Shown: positions 1-11,528 of the stretch, piece after piece
Numbering within the stretch: the stretch's first letter is position 1
How the letters are laid out: each line of letters opens with the position of its first letter
From: Heterobasidion occidentale
Taxonomy: Eukaryota; Basidiomycota; Agaricomycetes; Russulales; Bondarzewiaceae
Length of the DNA: 64,000 nt
Direction: 5' to 3'
Assembly (NCBI GenBank): GCA_039111635.1
Contig: JBCAQO010000002.1
Span: 2,914,001-2,978,000 of the forward strand
Notes under the pieces: model-generated
What the model saw: the letters and a program-made list of their open reading frames with translations, nothing else
Told to the model about the DNA's origin: nothing
Databases searched by the model: none
Program-made: the position numbers and the translations under genes

Positions 1-215
1 ATACACAGCTGGTATTTTTGTCCCTGGGCGCAGTCATGGTGGGCTTGATGACCTTGCTTCATTGACAGAACACGTCCGATTGGCGACCCCAAACCGGCAG
101 TGCGCGACGCGACTCGGTCACGCCTAGCGTCACGTTCTGTTGCAGGCGCGTCCCCGCAGCTGAGCACAACAATCCCGCTTGCATCCTCCACGACGTCGCC
201 TTGCTCGGTCTCCTC
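1..215. other. upstream region of the XMAP215-like gene
   Basis: No gene can be supported before the start codon at 216. The stretch is presumably 5' UTR and promoter of the microtubule polymerase gene that follows. The window begins here, so more distal promoter sequence is missing. I see no clear TATA element. Confidence 0.4.
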
Positions 216-3200
216 ATGGATGGCCAGATTCCACAGGAAGAGGACTTCTCCACTCTTCCAATCGAAGAAAGACTCGCTCACAAGAACTGGAAGGCCCGCG
301 TCAGCGCTTATGAATCTCTGATCAAGACTTTCCAGCTTACAGCCTCAGACACTGATCCTGCTTTCAAACCGTACCTGAATAACACAGATCTACTCAAGAA
401 AATCGCAACGGACTCTAATGCAGTCGCTCAGGAGAAAGGAGTGGAATGTTTAGTGGCGTTGGTTAAGTTTGCAGGCGAGAATGCTGCGCGGACGAGAGAG
501 GTGGTGGTCCCCGCCTTGGTTGACAAGTGCTTCGGTTCCACGCGAGCAGGTACAAAGAATCAAGCTCTGGAGCTTGCATTGCAGTATGTCGAGGTTGAGA
601 ATGGCGGAACTGGTGTTGTGGTATGTGCATCACCGCTTGCCATCCTCTCATAACTTTCAATATGCTCCCCACCGGTATAGGACAACATTCTCCCTGGTTT
701 AGGAGCCAAGCAGCCGAAGGCCGTCGCAGGAACGGTGATGGTGTTGAAGGAGATAGTACGGTGAGTTTTCATTGCCATAAGAACGCGTAATGAGCGTCTG
801 CCTCTTCATGTGCACCACCTAGAGTGTCAATGTCACACCCGAGATATCATCAGTGCACACGACCATGGAGAACTTCATGTTCTGTGAACGATGTCTTATG
901 CAACTCGGGCTTTGGCTGGTCTAAGCTCTCGATGGTCGTCGCCGCCTTCAAGGCTATCTGCCACCTGCATGTGATATCTTCGCGCTCACTCTACCGACAG
1001 AGCTGCTCAACAGAATTGCTCTTGTCCTCCCTTCACGTTGATAAGCTCGGCTTTGCATGTCCTGACCATCTGAACTCGTAGGCAATTCGGCATTCAAGTA
1101 ACGCCGCCAACAGCTGTCTTGAAGGCCCTCCCCAAGATATTTGGTCATTCTGACAAGACAGTTCGTGCAGAAGGAATCAACCTAACGCACGCGCTGTATC
1201 AGTATCTTGGCGCTGGTATCGAGCCATTTCTGGCGGACCTTAAGCCCCTTCAAGTCAAGGAGTTGAAGGAGACATGGGAGTCCATGGAGAAGGATGGGAA
1301 AGGTCGAGGAAGCCTTAAACCGGAAAGATTGACGAGGCAGCAAACGAGAGATGCCGAAGCTCAGGCTGCAGCGGGAGATGATGGTCCTGCTGAACAGCTT
1401 GTAGAGGAAGGTGTGTTCGATGTATCTAGGTCAGTTAAGCAGTTGTTTACAATTATGAGCAGACCTCGCGCCTCTAGATCCAAGACAGTTTGCAGAAGAA
1501 GTTGATATCGTCCCCAAGCTACCCTCCAACCTTCAAGCGAACCTCGCATCCTCCAAGTGGAAGGAACGAAAAGAGGCGTTGGATGATCTCCTTACGCTTC
1601 TGAACGCTACTCTTCGCATCAAGGAGGCACCTGAGTTGGGGGATTTGGCTAAGTCTTTGGCCACACGCGTTCAAGGAGACGCAAATATCAACTGCGTTAT
1701 GGTGGCGGCGCAATGCGTGGAGGCGCTCGCCAAAGGAGTACCAGGTGCTTTTGGCAAATACAGAGAAGCAGTTGTTCCTCCAATGTTAGAAAGGTTGAAA
1801 GAAAGGAAGGTAAACGTCACAGATATCATCGGTGCTGCGCTCGATGCTGTGTTCAAGACGGTGAGTAGTCAGGCTTTTCTAACATTTTTTATCTTGACGT
1901 TTTCCTAGACTACTCTTGGGGAGATCTTGGACGACCTCTTTCCCGCTATGCGCAACAAGAATCCACAAGTCAAGGAGGGTACCTTGAAGTTTCTGTCTCG
2001 ATGTCTAGCAACGTCTACACAGCCTATACCCCCTACGCAGGTCAAACCTCTTTGTGACGCTTTGGCGCCCCTGCTGGAGGACTCTTTTGCTGGGGCTCGT
2101 GACGAAGCGGCGACATCTTTAGGGACATTGATGAGGATGGTTGGTGAGAGACCACTCGGCGCTGTGATGGAGGGGCTGGCAGATGTGCGCAAAGCGAAGG
2201 TGAAAGAAGCTTTTGAGAAGGCCACAGTAAAAGCCAAAGCAGGGGCTGGCGGACCTCCCAAAGCGGCTCCGCCTTCCAAAGAGCCTCCAAAGAAAGCCCC
2301 AGCTCCGGCGAAGAAAGCTCCAGCTCCAGTTGCGGCGCCTCCGCCCCCTCCGGCTATCGAGGACGATGTCCCTGCCTCACCTGTTGCCCCTCCGAAGTCC
2401 AAGGGCCCGCCGGCTCGATTGTTAGCGAAAAAGCAACCGGCCGCGGCCGGAGCGGCTTCATCGAGTGCGCCAGCGAAAAAGCCTCCTGCGGCCGCCGCCG
2501 CCGCCGCCGCCGCAGCAAAACCTTCGAAATCAGCAGCCTCTGCCGCTCCCGGAGCTCTTGATACCTTTAAATTTAAGCATAACCCCGAAGATGCGGAAGC
2601 CCTCGTCGCAGAGCTCATACCAGCTAACATTGTGGCGGATTTTGGTGATGCCAATTGGAAAACGCGGTTGGCAGCACTCGATGAGATGACCACCTGGGTC
2701 GAAGGTGCCGTCGATGATTTGGATGCAGAAGTGGTCGTTCGTTTCTTAGCCAAACGTGGATCGAACGAGAAGAACTTTCAGGTCGGGTTTCTCATGTGAA
2801 TTGCTTCGAAATGGTCCTCTGAACCTTGTTCTCAGGTCTCGGCCAAGCTGTACGGCATTCTTGTCATTCTTGCAGAAAGATGTCCCTCGTTTGGGAGATC
2901 GTCGGCTGCGTTGACGATTCCTCATCTTTCGGAGAAGTTGGGCGACATGAAGCTGAAGAAGCCTGCTGGCGATGCGCTTGTAACTTTCGCGGAGAAGACT
3001 TCATTACAGTTTGTTTTGGGCCAAGGTGAGCTCTACAATCATTCAACATCACGATTTCAACTAATCCACTCGTTGTATTGAGCTTATGAGCCTCTCAACA
3101 AGACAAAGGCGCCGAAAGCTTTGGCAGACGCCATAGGCTGGATCCAAACGGCTCTCCTTGAATTCGGCATCGCGGGTCTGTCTCTACGAAGTCTGATCGA

Positions 3201-6200
3201 CTTCCTCAAGACAGCACTGAAGAACTCAAACGCGGCCGTGCGTACAAGTGCTACAAAGACGCTCGTGTCTGTGAAGCTATTCGCTGGCCCTGGTGAGCCT
3301 TGCTTTACTCTGGCACGTGATTTTCAGAATCGTTTACACAGCATCTAGGCATCAAGGATCTACTTGAAGATCTGAACCCTCAGCTCTTGGGGACTATTCA
3401 AAGTGAATTTGACAAGGTTGAAGGACAGCCTGCTCCTGAGCCAACTCGCACATCGGCCGATCTTGCGAACATGGGATCTCAGGGAGGGTCTACAGGAAAG
3501 GGTAGTGCTGCTGCTGGCGATGCACTGGACGATTTGTTCCCTCGCGTGGAGATCGATGGTTTGTTGAAGGGAACCACAATACTGGCTGACGCCAAGAGTG
3601 AAGCCTGGAAGTCGAAGAAAGAGGCCCTCGAGACACTACAGGCAATACTTGATCAGGGCTCAAATAAACGTTTAAAGCCGCAGATGGGTAAGCCCGCCAT
3701 ATTCAATGTGCGTGATTGCTAGCTCTGACTCGACGCAGGTGAAATCGGTCAGATATTGAAGGCACGCGTCACCGATGCGAACAAGGCCGTCCAAACGCTA
3801 GCCCTGGATATTGTCTCTCGAATTGCTACTGGCATGGGCAAACCTTTCGAAAAACAGACTCGTTTCTTCGTCCTTCCGGTTGCTACAGTTGTTGCGGATC
3901 AGAAAGCTCCCATTCGGGCCGCTGCGCTCTCGACGCTATCAGCAATCGCGACAGCCTGTGAAAGTTTAGAGCCCTTGGTTCATGGCCTCAGCACGGCTTT
4001 GGAAACTAATAATCCCGTGCAACGCGCCAATCTGTTGACTTGGCTGGTCGACTGGTTCAAGGAGCATGAGCTACCACCTGGCCTTGACTTGAGCGGCTGG
4101 GTTGCCCCTATAGTATCGTGTCTGGACGATCGTAATAGCGAGGTACGAAAGGGTGCTCAAGGCATGTTGCCGTTCTTAGTCGCATCAGCTGGATTCGACC
4201 GCGTCCTTCACCAGACCAATTCTTTAAAACCCGCTTCGAAAGCTACAGCTGTGCCACTCATCAACGCAGCCCGCGCGGCAGCTCCTGCATCGACATCAAC
4301 ACCGTCAGCTCCCGCTCCGGCATCAGCGCCGACCAAAGCTCCTGCTCCAGGCAAAGCTGCCCCCTCGAAGCCCATCATGCCTTCATCCCCTGCTCCATCC
4401 AATAGCCCCCCTCAGTCCCCGACTACGGCTGCGCCTGTATCGAAAATGGCACCAGCCAGTAAACTCTCGGGTGTTCGACGCAAACTTCCACAGGGCACGC
4501 TTCCTCGACCAGAATCGCGGACCGAAACTAACGAGGACGCCCCTTCGTCTCGCTTGCCAGGCAAACCGAGCGCGGCTGGAGGCTTTGGTCTGAGGCGACC
4601 CGGGATGCCAGTCCCAACCGCGCTCAAGCCAGCGCCTGCTGCCGAAGCTGCGCTGCCAATGGTATCCGCATCCTTGCCGTTTTTCGGCACGAATTTGGAT
4701 ACAAAGAGACTTCGTCTTGCGAAAGATCCACAAAAGTGGATCAACGAGGGAGGCAGCACACGCAAAGATTTAGCGGATCTTTTGCAGCACCAAATGGAAC
4801 CCAACGCATCGAAAGATCTTGTTGCTCACCTCTTTAGTCATGATCATAACGCCGTAAACGATCATGTTGCGGGATTGACTTCGATATGTGATTTCTACAT
4901 GCAATTACAAGCCGGAGACGAGGCGCTGGGAATGTCGCCCTCAGATCTGAAGACTGTCGGGATTGCTAATGCCGATTTGGCCCTCAAGTATGTCTCAATC
5001 AAGGTGCACGAGCCCCAATCCAACCTTGTCTCGAAGTGCTTGGACGTTATCGATGCTGTGCTTGCCTTCATGAAGGGTGTAGAGTATCAGTTATCAGAAG
5101 GTGAAGCATTGTCCTTCATTCCGACAATAGTGCACAAGGTACGCTCGCAGTCCATCTGATATTTGGCAATGAAATCCTGACGCTCGACGGCATGCTTAGT
5201 TAGGCGATGCTCGCGAGCCTGTGCGCCTGCGCGTGCAACAGATAGTTCAAACATTGCCCAAAGTCTATGCCTACAGCAGAGTATTTCAGTTACTACTAGA
5301 ACACGGCCTAAAGTCGAAAGTTTCGAAAACACGCCAGTTTACCCTCGATGAACTCGGTGGCCTGCTGAAACGGTCTGGCTTAGGGGCTTGCGAGCCACCG
5401 AAAGCCTGCCCTCAGCTAGCATCGATGATTGCGGACAAGGATCCAAATGTACGAAAATCGGCCCTATCAGCCTTGAGGTGAATTCTTCCATGTTTCAAGG
5501 TTCGACGAGTCACTGATACTTGGATAGTGAGATCTTCTTGTTGGTAGGAGAAAAAATCTGGACTCTTGTTGGTCCGCTCTCGCCAAAGGACAAGACGCAG
5601 CTCGAGGAGCGTCTTCGACGAGTTGCGGGCCCCAGTTCTTCAGAACAGCAAGAGAACCTGGCACCAGCGCCGCCTTCCCAGGTCACTCGTTTGACATCTG
5701 GCCTTGCTCGACCTGCTTCCCCATCCACTATCTCGTCGCGTCCTGGAGGTCTGCCTCGACCTTCCAGTCCATCTGTTGCTGCTCCGTCTCGGCTTGCTCG
5801 TCCAAGTTCCCCTCCGGCTGCCAGAGCAATGTCTCCGGCATCATCAGGGATTGCTCGACCTGGCTCACATCTACCCGGGCCTGCCTCTCCGCCTAGCCGT
5901 GGCAAAAGCCTCCTTCCCTCTAGATTAGGTCCTCCCAGGCCACGTACAAATACCTTACGGTCTCGGCTTCAAACTCCTGCGACAAGTGCTGACGCTGTAG
6001 GGGAGCCAGAGCCAGCACCAGCATATATTCATGACAGCAACGCTCAAGGTTCACATATAGAATCTTGGCGAAGCGGAGAACCTCCAGAGGATCCTGAAAC
6101 CGCCCCTCCACCATCTAATGATATCACCTTGACCATCTCAACTATTCTGAGCACCGATTCGGATCGTAGTGTTGATGCACTGAAAAAGATCCAAAAGATC

Positions 6201-7781
6201 TTGCAGCTCGGACCTGATGCGGGGCCATCGTCATCGCTTTACCGTGATCTCGCGGAACACACCGAAGGACTGATCGAGACTCTGACACTCCAAATGGCTC
6301 ATGCCTCCGATAGACCTGAGCGCAACATTCGACTTGCCAAGCATCTGATACAAACACTCAATGCTTTCTGCGACAACCCCCTCCTTGCCGAGTCTTTGAC
6401 TGTCGACAACCTTACACCTCTTCTCGAGGAGCTCGCAACTAGGCTACTTCAGACCGACGACAGTTCAGACAACGAGGTGAAGAATCTGTCTAGGTTCATC
6501 AATATGATCATGCTACGATTATTCTCGACTGGAAGAAGGATCACAGTGTTCAGGTACTTCTTTCCAAAGCACAGCGGGATGCTTAACTAACACTCTTCAT
6601 TAGAGCACTATTTGCGCTCCTTCTGCAAATTGTCAAGCCGTTTCCAAGCAAAGGCACGTCTGCAGACTCACAAGATGCAAAAGTTGCAGAGCTCGTGCTC
6701 AAATGCATCTGGAAATTGGCGAGAAATATACCTCAAGATCTTGTGGAACTGAAATTGGACCCGGTGGAATTATTCCCAGCTGTTGAGCACTTCCTCCAAT
6801 CAGTTCCACCGAACGAATGGCGAGCGAGGTCGACAAATAAGGTACCTTGTGGTGACATGCCTCTCAGAACCGTGAAGGTCATCATACAACATGTAGTCGG
6901 TAAGTCCTCATCATGTCATCGCCGCATCATCTGCTTACCCTTCGATAGCGCACTATGCGGATGATGTGTATGATATACTGTCTTCGTCCTTCGATGATCC
7001 TTCGGCGACCATCGTATATCCATATGTATATCGGATTCTCAACTCGAGCTCTGTACGCAAGCGCCCGCTGCTCCAGGACCTCGTGATGAACGAAGTAGAA
7101 ACGGCAACTACCAAGCTGGGACTTTCTCTCCACCAGAAAGTCGTGCTGACTCCCCTCTCGAAACAGCATCATCTGCAGCATCCGGCGATATCCGTCCTTC
7201 TTCTCCTAGCCACCGCACTAGTCGAAGCGCTACCTCTATCAGCGGCACAATTTCTCCGCCAGTAGAAGAGCCTGATCCAGATGCACAGCTTCTTCTAATC
7301 ATAGGCCATATATCGAGTGAGACGACTGGGGCAATGCACAAAGAAGGGATCACCGAGCTTCACCAATTCCTGAAAGCTTATCCGCTCAAACGGCCCAAGG
7401 TAGAAAAGATGCTTGAAGCTACTGGGCCTGCTTTCCGCAAGTATATCTCTCGTGCCCTTGCCAGCCGAGCTGCCGAGGATGAAGAAAGGGATGTAGCTGT
7501 GCAGGATACGCTGCAAAGTAAGTTTAGTCTTCTGGATCAAATGGCCTTCCTCTAACATTTCCGAAGAACTGGAAGCCAAACGTAATGACCCTGTGCCAAT
7601 GTCACCTTCAAGAGCTGACAGTACCTCGCCTCGATCGGCTGCCTCTCGTATCAGCGGCTCTGAATTGGAAGGAACATCGCAGGAGAAGCTAGACAAGCTA
7701 TCGCGACTGCACAACCTCTTCCAGTACCGTACCAGCACAGCTAGCACTGCGTCTTCACTTGGTCGAACCGCTCGGTCGTAA
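216..7781 (+). CDS. XMAP215/Stu2/Dis1-family microtubule polymerase (TOG-domain protein)
   Basis: A microtubule plus-end and spindle-pole protein that binds tubulin through TOG domains and speeds microtubule growth. About 2,185 residues are predicted, close to metazoan XMAP215/ch-TOG and far longer than yeast Stu2 (about 890). TOG signatures (helical HEAT pairs with a conserved W-K near the start) are seen at the N-terminus (HKNWKARVSAYESL), then SSKWKERKEALDDLL, DANWKTRLAALDEM and SEAWKSKKEALETL. Low-complexity Ala/Pro/Lys linkers separate them, including an (Ala)9 tract near 2495. A conserved C-terminal segment follows (LRLAKDPQKWINEGG, then ITELHQFLKAYP near the end). Exons by eye: 216-620, 681-760, 1082-1410, 1478-1860, 1909-2781, 2836-3025, 3083-3292, 3349-3687, 3739-5138, 5200-5477, 5528-6553, 6604-6899, 6949-7517, 7567-7781. 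ATG 216 is the first in-frame ATG. Two oddities: a 321-nt intron 2, and a frame change near 7014-7048 explained either by a 35-nt intron or by a one-base indel. Confidence 0.93.
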
Positions 7782-8202
7782 AATTCCCGAGGCCCTGGAA
7801 GTCATTAACATCTATCGGTTCCTTTGATAGGACGGTTCATAGGTTGAATATAGGTCTGCGCGTCGCTGTCATCAGTTTTCTTTCCATCTAGCTCCCGCTG
7901 ATCCCTACTACATTGTATTACCGTCCACGCTTTCCAAGTTCATTGTACGATACATACCTCGTAAACAAGTAATCATACCTCCAGAACTGTCTTACCCCTT
8001 ATTACCTCCCTATCTCCTAGAATGTGCAGCTATCTGAATTTCTATGCTAAAAACCCAGAAGACATGATGGCTAGACACGACAATACCATGTGGAAAAGAG
8101 CCACAGAATGCCACACCTTGAAGTGCTCATTTGTGGCCACTCAATAAATAGAGGCGCACATGAACTCTTCCTTTTGTCCGCCAACCATCCCCAGCCGCGC
8201 CC
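7782..8202. other. intergenic: 3' UTR and promoter
   Basis: This holds the 3' end of the XMAP215-like gene and the promoter of the next gene in the same orientation. A TATA-like element lies near its right end and is listed separately. Nothing else is recognisable. Confidence 0.4.
8141..8150 (+). promoter_or_regulatory. TATA-like element
   Basis: The sequence tcaataaata lies about 55 bp before the first in-frame ATG (8203) of the downstream gene. That spacing fits a core promoter with a short leader. The call rests on sequence and distance only. Confidence 0.35.
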
Positions 8203-9349
8203 ATGCCACTCAGTGACACTCATTCTAGCGTAATGAGCATGAGTTTCATGAAGTGGGCTTGCTCACAGATGTTTGCGACTCGGACTTCCACGCGACCTCG
8301 CGAGCAAACGATGTCTGCGCCGTTGCCCTTCGATCTTCCGCTGGACCTCAACTCGTCTTCGCTCTTGAATAGCTCGGACCTCGGCAATCTGCTCTCCACT
8401 ACCACTGGCGACAAGGAAAGAGGTTCTCCGATATATCCTCTTGATGGCATGATGAACACTCCTCTGCCACAGTGGAACTTGGAGCCCTGGGTAGACGAAC
8501 GGGACGGCATCCCCCTGTGGCAGCATTACCTCGCAGAAGAGTTGACCCGCACGATTGAGTTCGACAAACTCTGTGCGACGACGAGCGCGGTATTTCTCGA
8601 CAAGCTGCGGGCGTCCGTCGCGCTTGGACCTGCAGTGGCACCCGGTGAGCCATCATTCGCGGGGGCCTTGGTGCGGATGGTCACAAGCTGGATGTATGGC
8701 GGCGGGGATGCGCGCAACCCAAGCGCAGACCTGCAACTGGCCCTGACGCGAGAGGTTATCAGGCATGTGGAGAGTTATTCGGGCTGGGGTGCACAGCTCG
8801 TAAAGGCATATGCCTTCAAGCAATGCGTCGATAGTGGCGAGGAGACTTGGAGCAACGTGAGTGCCACTCGTCAACCAGGATCCTGGATATACCCACTGAA
8901 CGATTGTGTGAAGGCAATACACGCGTATGCGGGCCGACCGGCCCCTGCCAACTCTATTGACCCGATGCTCCAGTCCCTCTCCTTGTTGGCGTACCTCGGC
9001 AGGCAGCTTCAAGTCGTCGTGAACTTCGAAGACGTTTTGAGCGCTGTGCTACCCTCGGTATTCTCGCCTGGGTCTATGCACCTCCTGCTCGGAAGTGTAT
9101 ATACCATCATGAAACACCCCGAAGAACTTGGCATCGACATCAAACGCGGGTTGGTGGTGACGCTCGTGAGTATCATTAATTGGTACACGCACCCGACCCA
9201 AACCCCGATGGATGCTGATCATGCGGTGAGTGATGATGAGCTGTATATGTTTGAAGCAGGGATTAATTTACTTTCAGGCTCAGGCTATCGGAGGACTGCT
9301 CGAGGGATACAGAAAAGCGAAGATGTGGGCCCAGGGGAACGGCTTGTGA
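8203..9349 (+). CDS. uncharacterised fungal protein
   Basis: I do not recognise the family. The reading frame from ATG 8203 is long and has typical basidiomycete codon use. In-frame alternatives for the start are 8233 and 8311 (MSAPLPFDLPLDL). A likely intron lies at 9226-9277 (gtgagt ... tttcag). Skipping it changes the frame, so the protein ends at tga 9347-9349 with a short Lys-rich tail rather than running to 9393. A second intron-like segment, 8857-8913 (gtgagt ... gtgtgaag, with a ctgaac branch-like site), is 57 nt. It is a multiple of three without stops, so both spliced and retained forms are readable. The product is soluble-looking and helix-rich, with no signal peptide or membrane span. 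Its neighbours give no functional hint. Confidence 0.6.
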
Positions 9350-9685
9350 TCCGTAGGGTTTGTAGCACAAAAGGATTCTATTCTCACTTGTGAAACAGTT
9401 GACTGTGTATATATTCAACACGTATTTTTTTGAGAAAGCGACGTGATGGCTAGTGCGTACCTGTATCTCATCTTGCACCTGCGGCATTTGAGCAGAAGCG
9501 AAGAGACTAATGTGTTGCGTCCATCAAGGAGCATCAGAGATCTGGAATATATTATCACGTCAAGCGTTTTGCTACAGTGCACAATGAACATATCTATAGA
9601 TAAATGCGGCGGTTGTGAGTGACGGCGACGAAATGAAACGCCGGAGACTTCGTATGTAAGATTCTTGGGAGAGCGATGGGAAATT

Positions 9686-11103
9686 TCAGTCTGCCTGTTC
9701 AGGCAACCGGTCGATGTAATTCGAGACGAGGTCGAAAAATGTCCAGAGCAGTCCGTGAGTAGTGACACTGCGAAGAGCGCTAACGCCGAGACCGCGGTAT
9801 ATTCTAGCGAGACCCGCAAGTAGGGGTTTTGGGTGTTCGGGATCCGGGCCTATACCGCGAATGAGAGACGGTGAGATGTAATGGACTATGCAAACCCACC
9901 TCTAATAAGGCGGTGGAAAGTCTCCCCTATCCCTCGATACTGCTCACCCGCTAAAACACGTTGTTGGACCTTGGTCTTTACGCTATATATGCGTGAGAAA
10001 TGCACGTTAGGGTAGGAAGGGTTATAACTCACACATCGAGAGGATATATTAGGGCCCAAGAAGTGACCCCAGAAAGGGAACCACAGACGAAGGGCACCAG
10101 CGAGGCATGTATGGGCAGCCATGACGGAGTTGGACCTTGTTCCCCAGACGATGTACGCCCCAGGAGATGTCGCATGCCATCATACTCGAGGAAGTACAAT
10201 GCTGTGCCGGCCGTGTCCCTGACTGTACTAGACGTCGGCATCAGCGCACAGACGAACCTACAGCGCTCGTACCGAAATGGAGCCGGAACCCAGCATAGAG
10301 ACCTAACACTCCACTCGTTTTGACAATATCGCGTACAGCTGAGAGTGTACTTGGAGGCTTCGTTAGATGTATGCCCCTCTTGCTGGCGATTGCGAACTCC
10401 AGCTGACGACGGATCTACTCGCATATTTTAATTAAGCAATTTTGGGTCGGATAAAAAAGGTAGAAACCTTGACAAGCTCGAAGGCTAAAGAAGGAGATAT
10501 ATAGAGAGAAAGTCAATGGAAGCCTCAGGAGGTGACAATAAGTACCCACGAGCACTCCCAAAAGAGATTAAGGACCCAGCCATGGCCCCACTGCAGCCCC
10601 CTACAGCTGCAGCATCCAACAAGTCATCGTGACTCAATAGGTTGCGATCCCGGAAATACTCCTTCGTGCGGTTATATATCGTAAACGACGCGGCACCTGG
10701 TCATTCGAATGTTCGAGTCATCGCAGTAGACAATTACGCGAATGTGTACGCACGAACGAAAGATATGGTCATGAGGGGGATCCATAGCCCACGATAAAAC
10801 CCGATGATGCCCTCCTCACGGTAGACTAAAACAGCGAGGGTCGGGACGGAGATGGGGGTTTTAACAGTCTGGAGTCTTGATTTAAGCGAGTCCAGCTACA
10901 GAGGTTCGCGAATCGCGGATAAGCAAGGTGTCGTGCCCAGATTGAGAACGTTGCGCTCACCGGATATCCAGCAAACGTGGATATGTAACTGGCCGAGATG
11001 GCGCATACGACTGCCTTATTACCTGGGGGTAGACGCGTTAGGATTCCTTTTTAAACAGAAACACGGCATGGTTAGGCGAGACTCGTACGTCGGAGGGACT
11101 CAT
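9686..11103 (-). CDS. mitochondrial carrier family (SLC25) protein
   Basis: An inner-mitochondrial-membrane solute carrier; the substrate cannot be told from sequence. Splicing by eye gives about 330 residues with all three tripartite carrier repeats. Each carries the P-x-[DE]-x-x-[KR] signature: YPLDSLKSRLQ, APFELVK followed by RRQLEF, and YPLDVVKTKVQQ. Glycine-rich odd-helix motifs and a C-terminal YRGLGVSALRSV segment complete the fold. Translation starts at 11103 with a 15-nt coding exon (MSPSD). It is followed by an intron with acceptor aataag just before AVVCAISAS. Further short introns interrupt each repeat, and the stop is tga at 9688-9686. The second repeat and the intron phases are consistent throughout, so the gene looks intact. 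Confidence 0.88.
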
Positions 11104-11528
11104 AGATATTAGCGGAGTCGAACAGGGAGTTGAATGGCCTAGAACGCATCGAGGGTCAGCCCGGTTTCACGCGTGTTGTTCTCCGTTCGGGAGGCGGCAC
11201 CTTTGTCCATCCATAGAGTGGTTGTGTGGGACTCTGGCCGAGCTGGAGTGCGTTACCGTGCGTGTTGCACGAGCACGCGACGGGTTGATGTTTCAGAGTG
11301 ATAGTTGCGTCGGGGAGAAGAGGAGAGAAAGAGGCATGAATGGCGAGGGGATGGCAATGGGGAGAGAAGCCGCGGGGCCACCAAGTACCGTGAAGTGTCG
11401 GCGTGTCTCCTTCCTTCCTTTACCGGCTATCTCACCGACGCGTTCACCCGAGCGCACAACATTGCATACAATTTCTGTGACGATGTACTCTACTTGTACT
11501 CTACATCCTACACATACGCATAGCTGTC
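11104..11528. other. intergenic: carrier promoter and Rrn6-like 3' UTR
   Basis: Both flanking genes read leftwards, so this holds the promoter of the carrier gene and the 3' end of the Rrn6-like gene. Rightward open frames here overlap the Rrn6-like C-terminus and have no start context or homology that I recognise. Confidence 0.4.

Noticed and set aside
1905..2753. Leftward 282-codon frame, Ala/Gly-rich, opposite the XMAP215 linker
   Set aside because: It is the antisense shadow of Ala/Pro/Lys-rich coding sequence. The plus strand is clearly the coding one.
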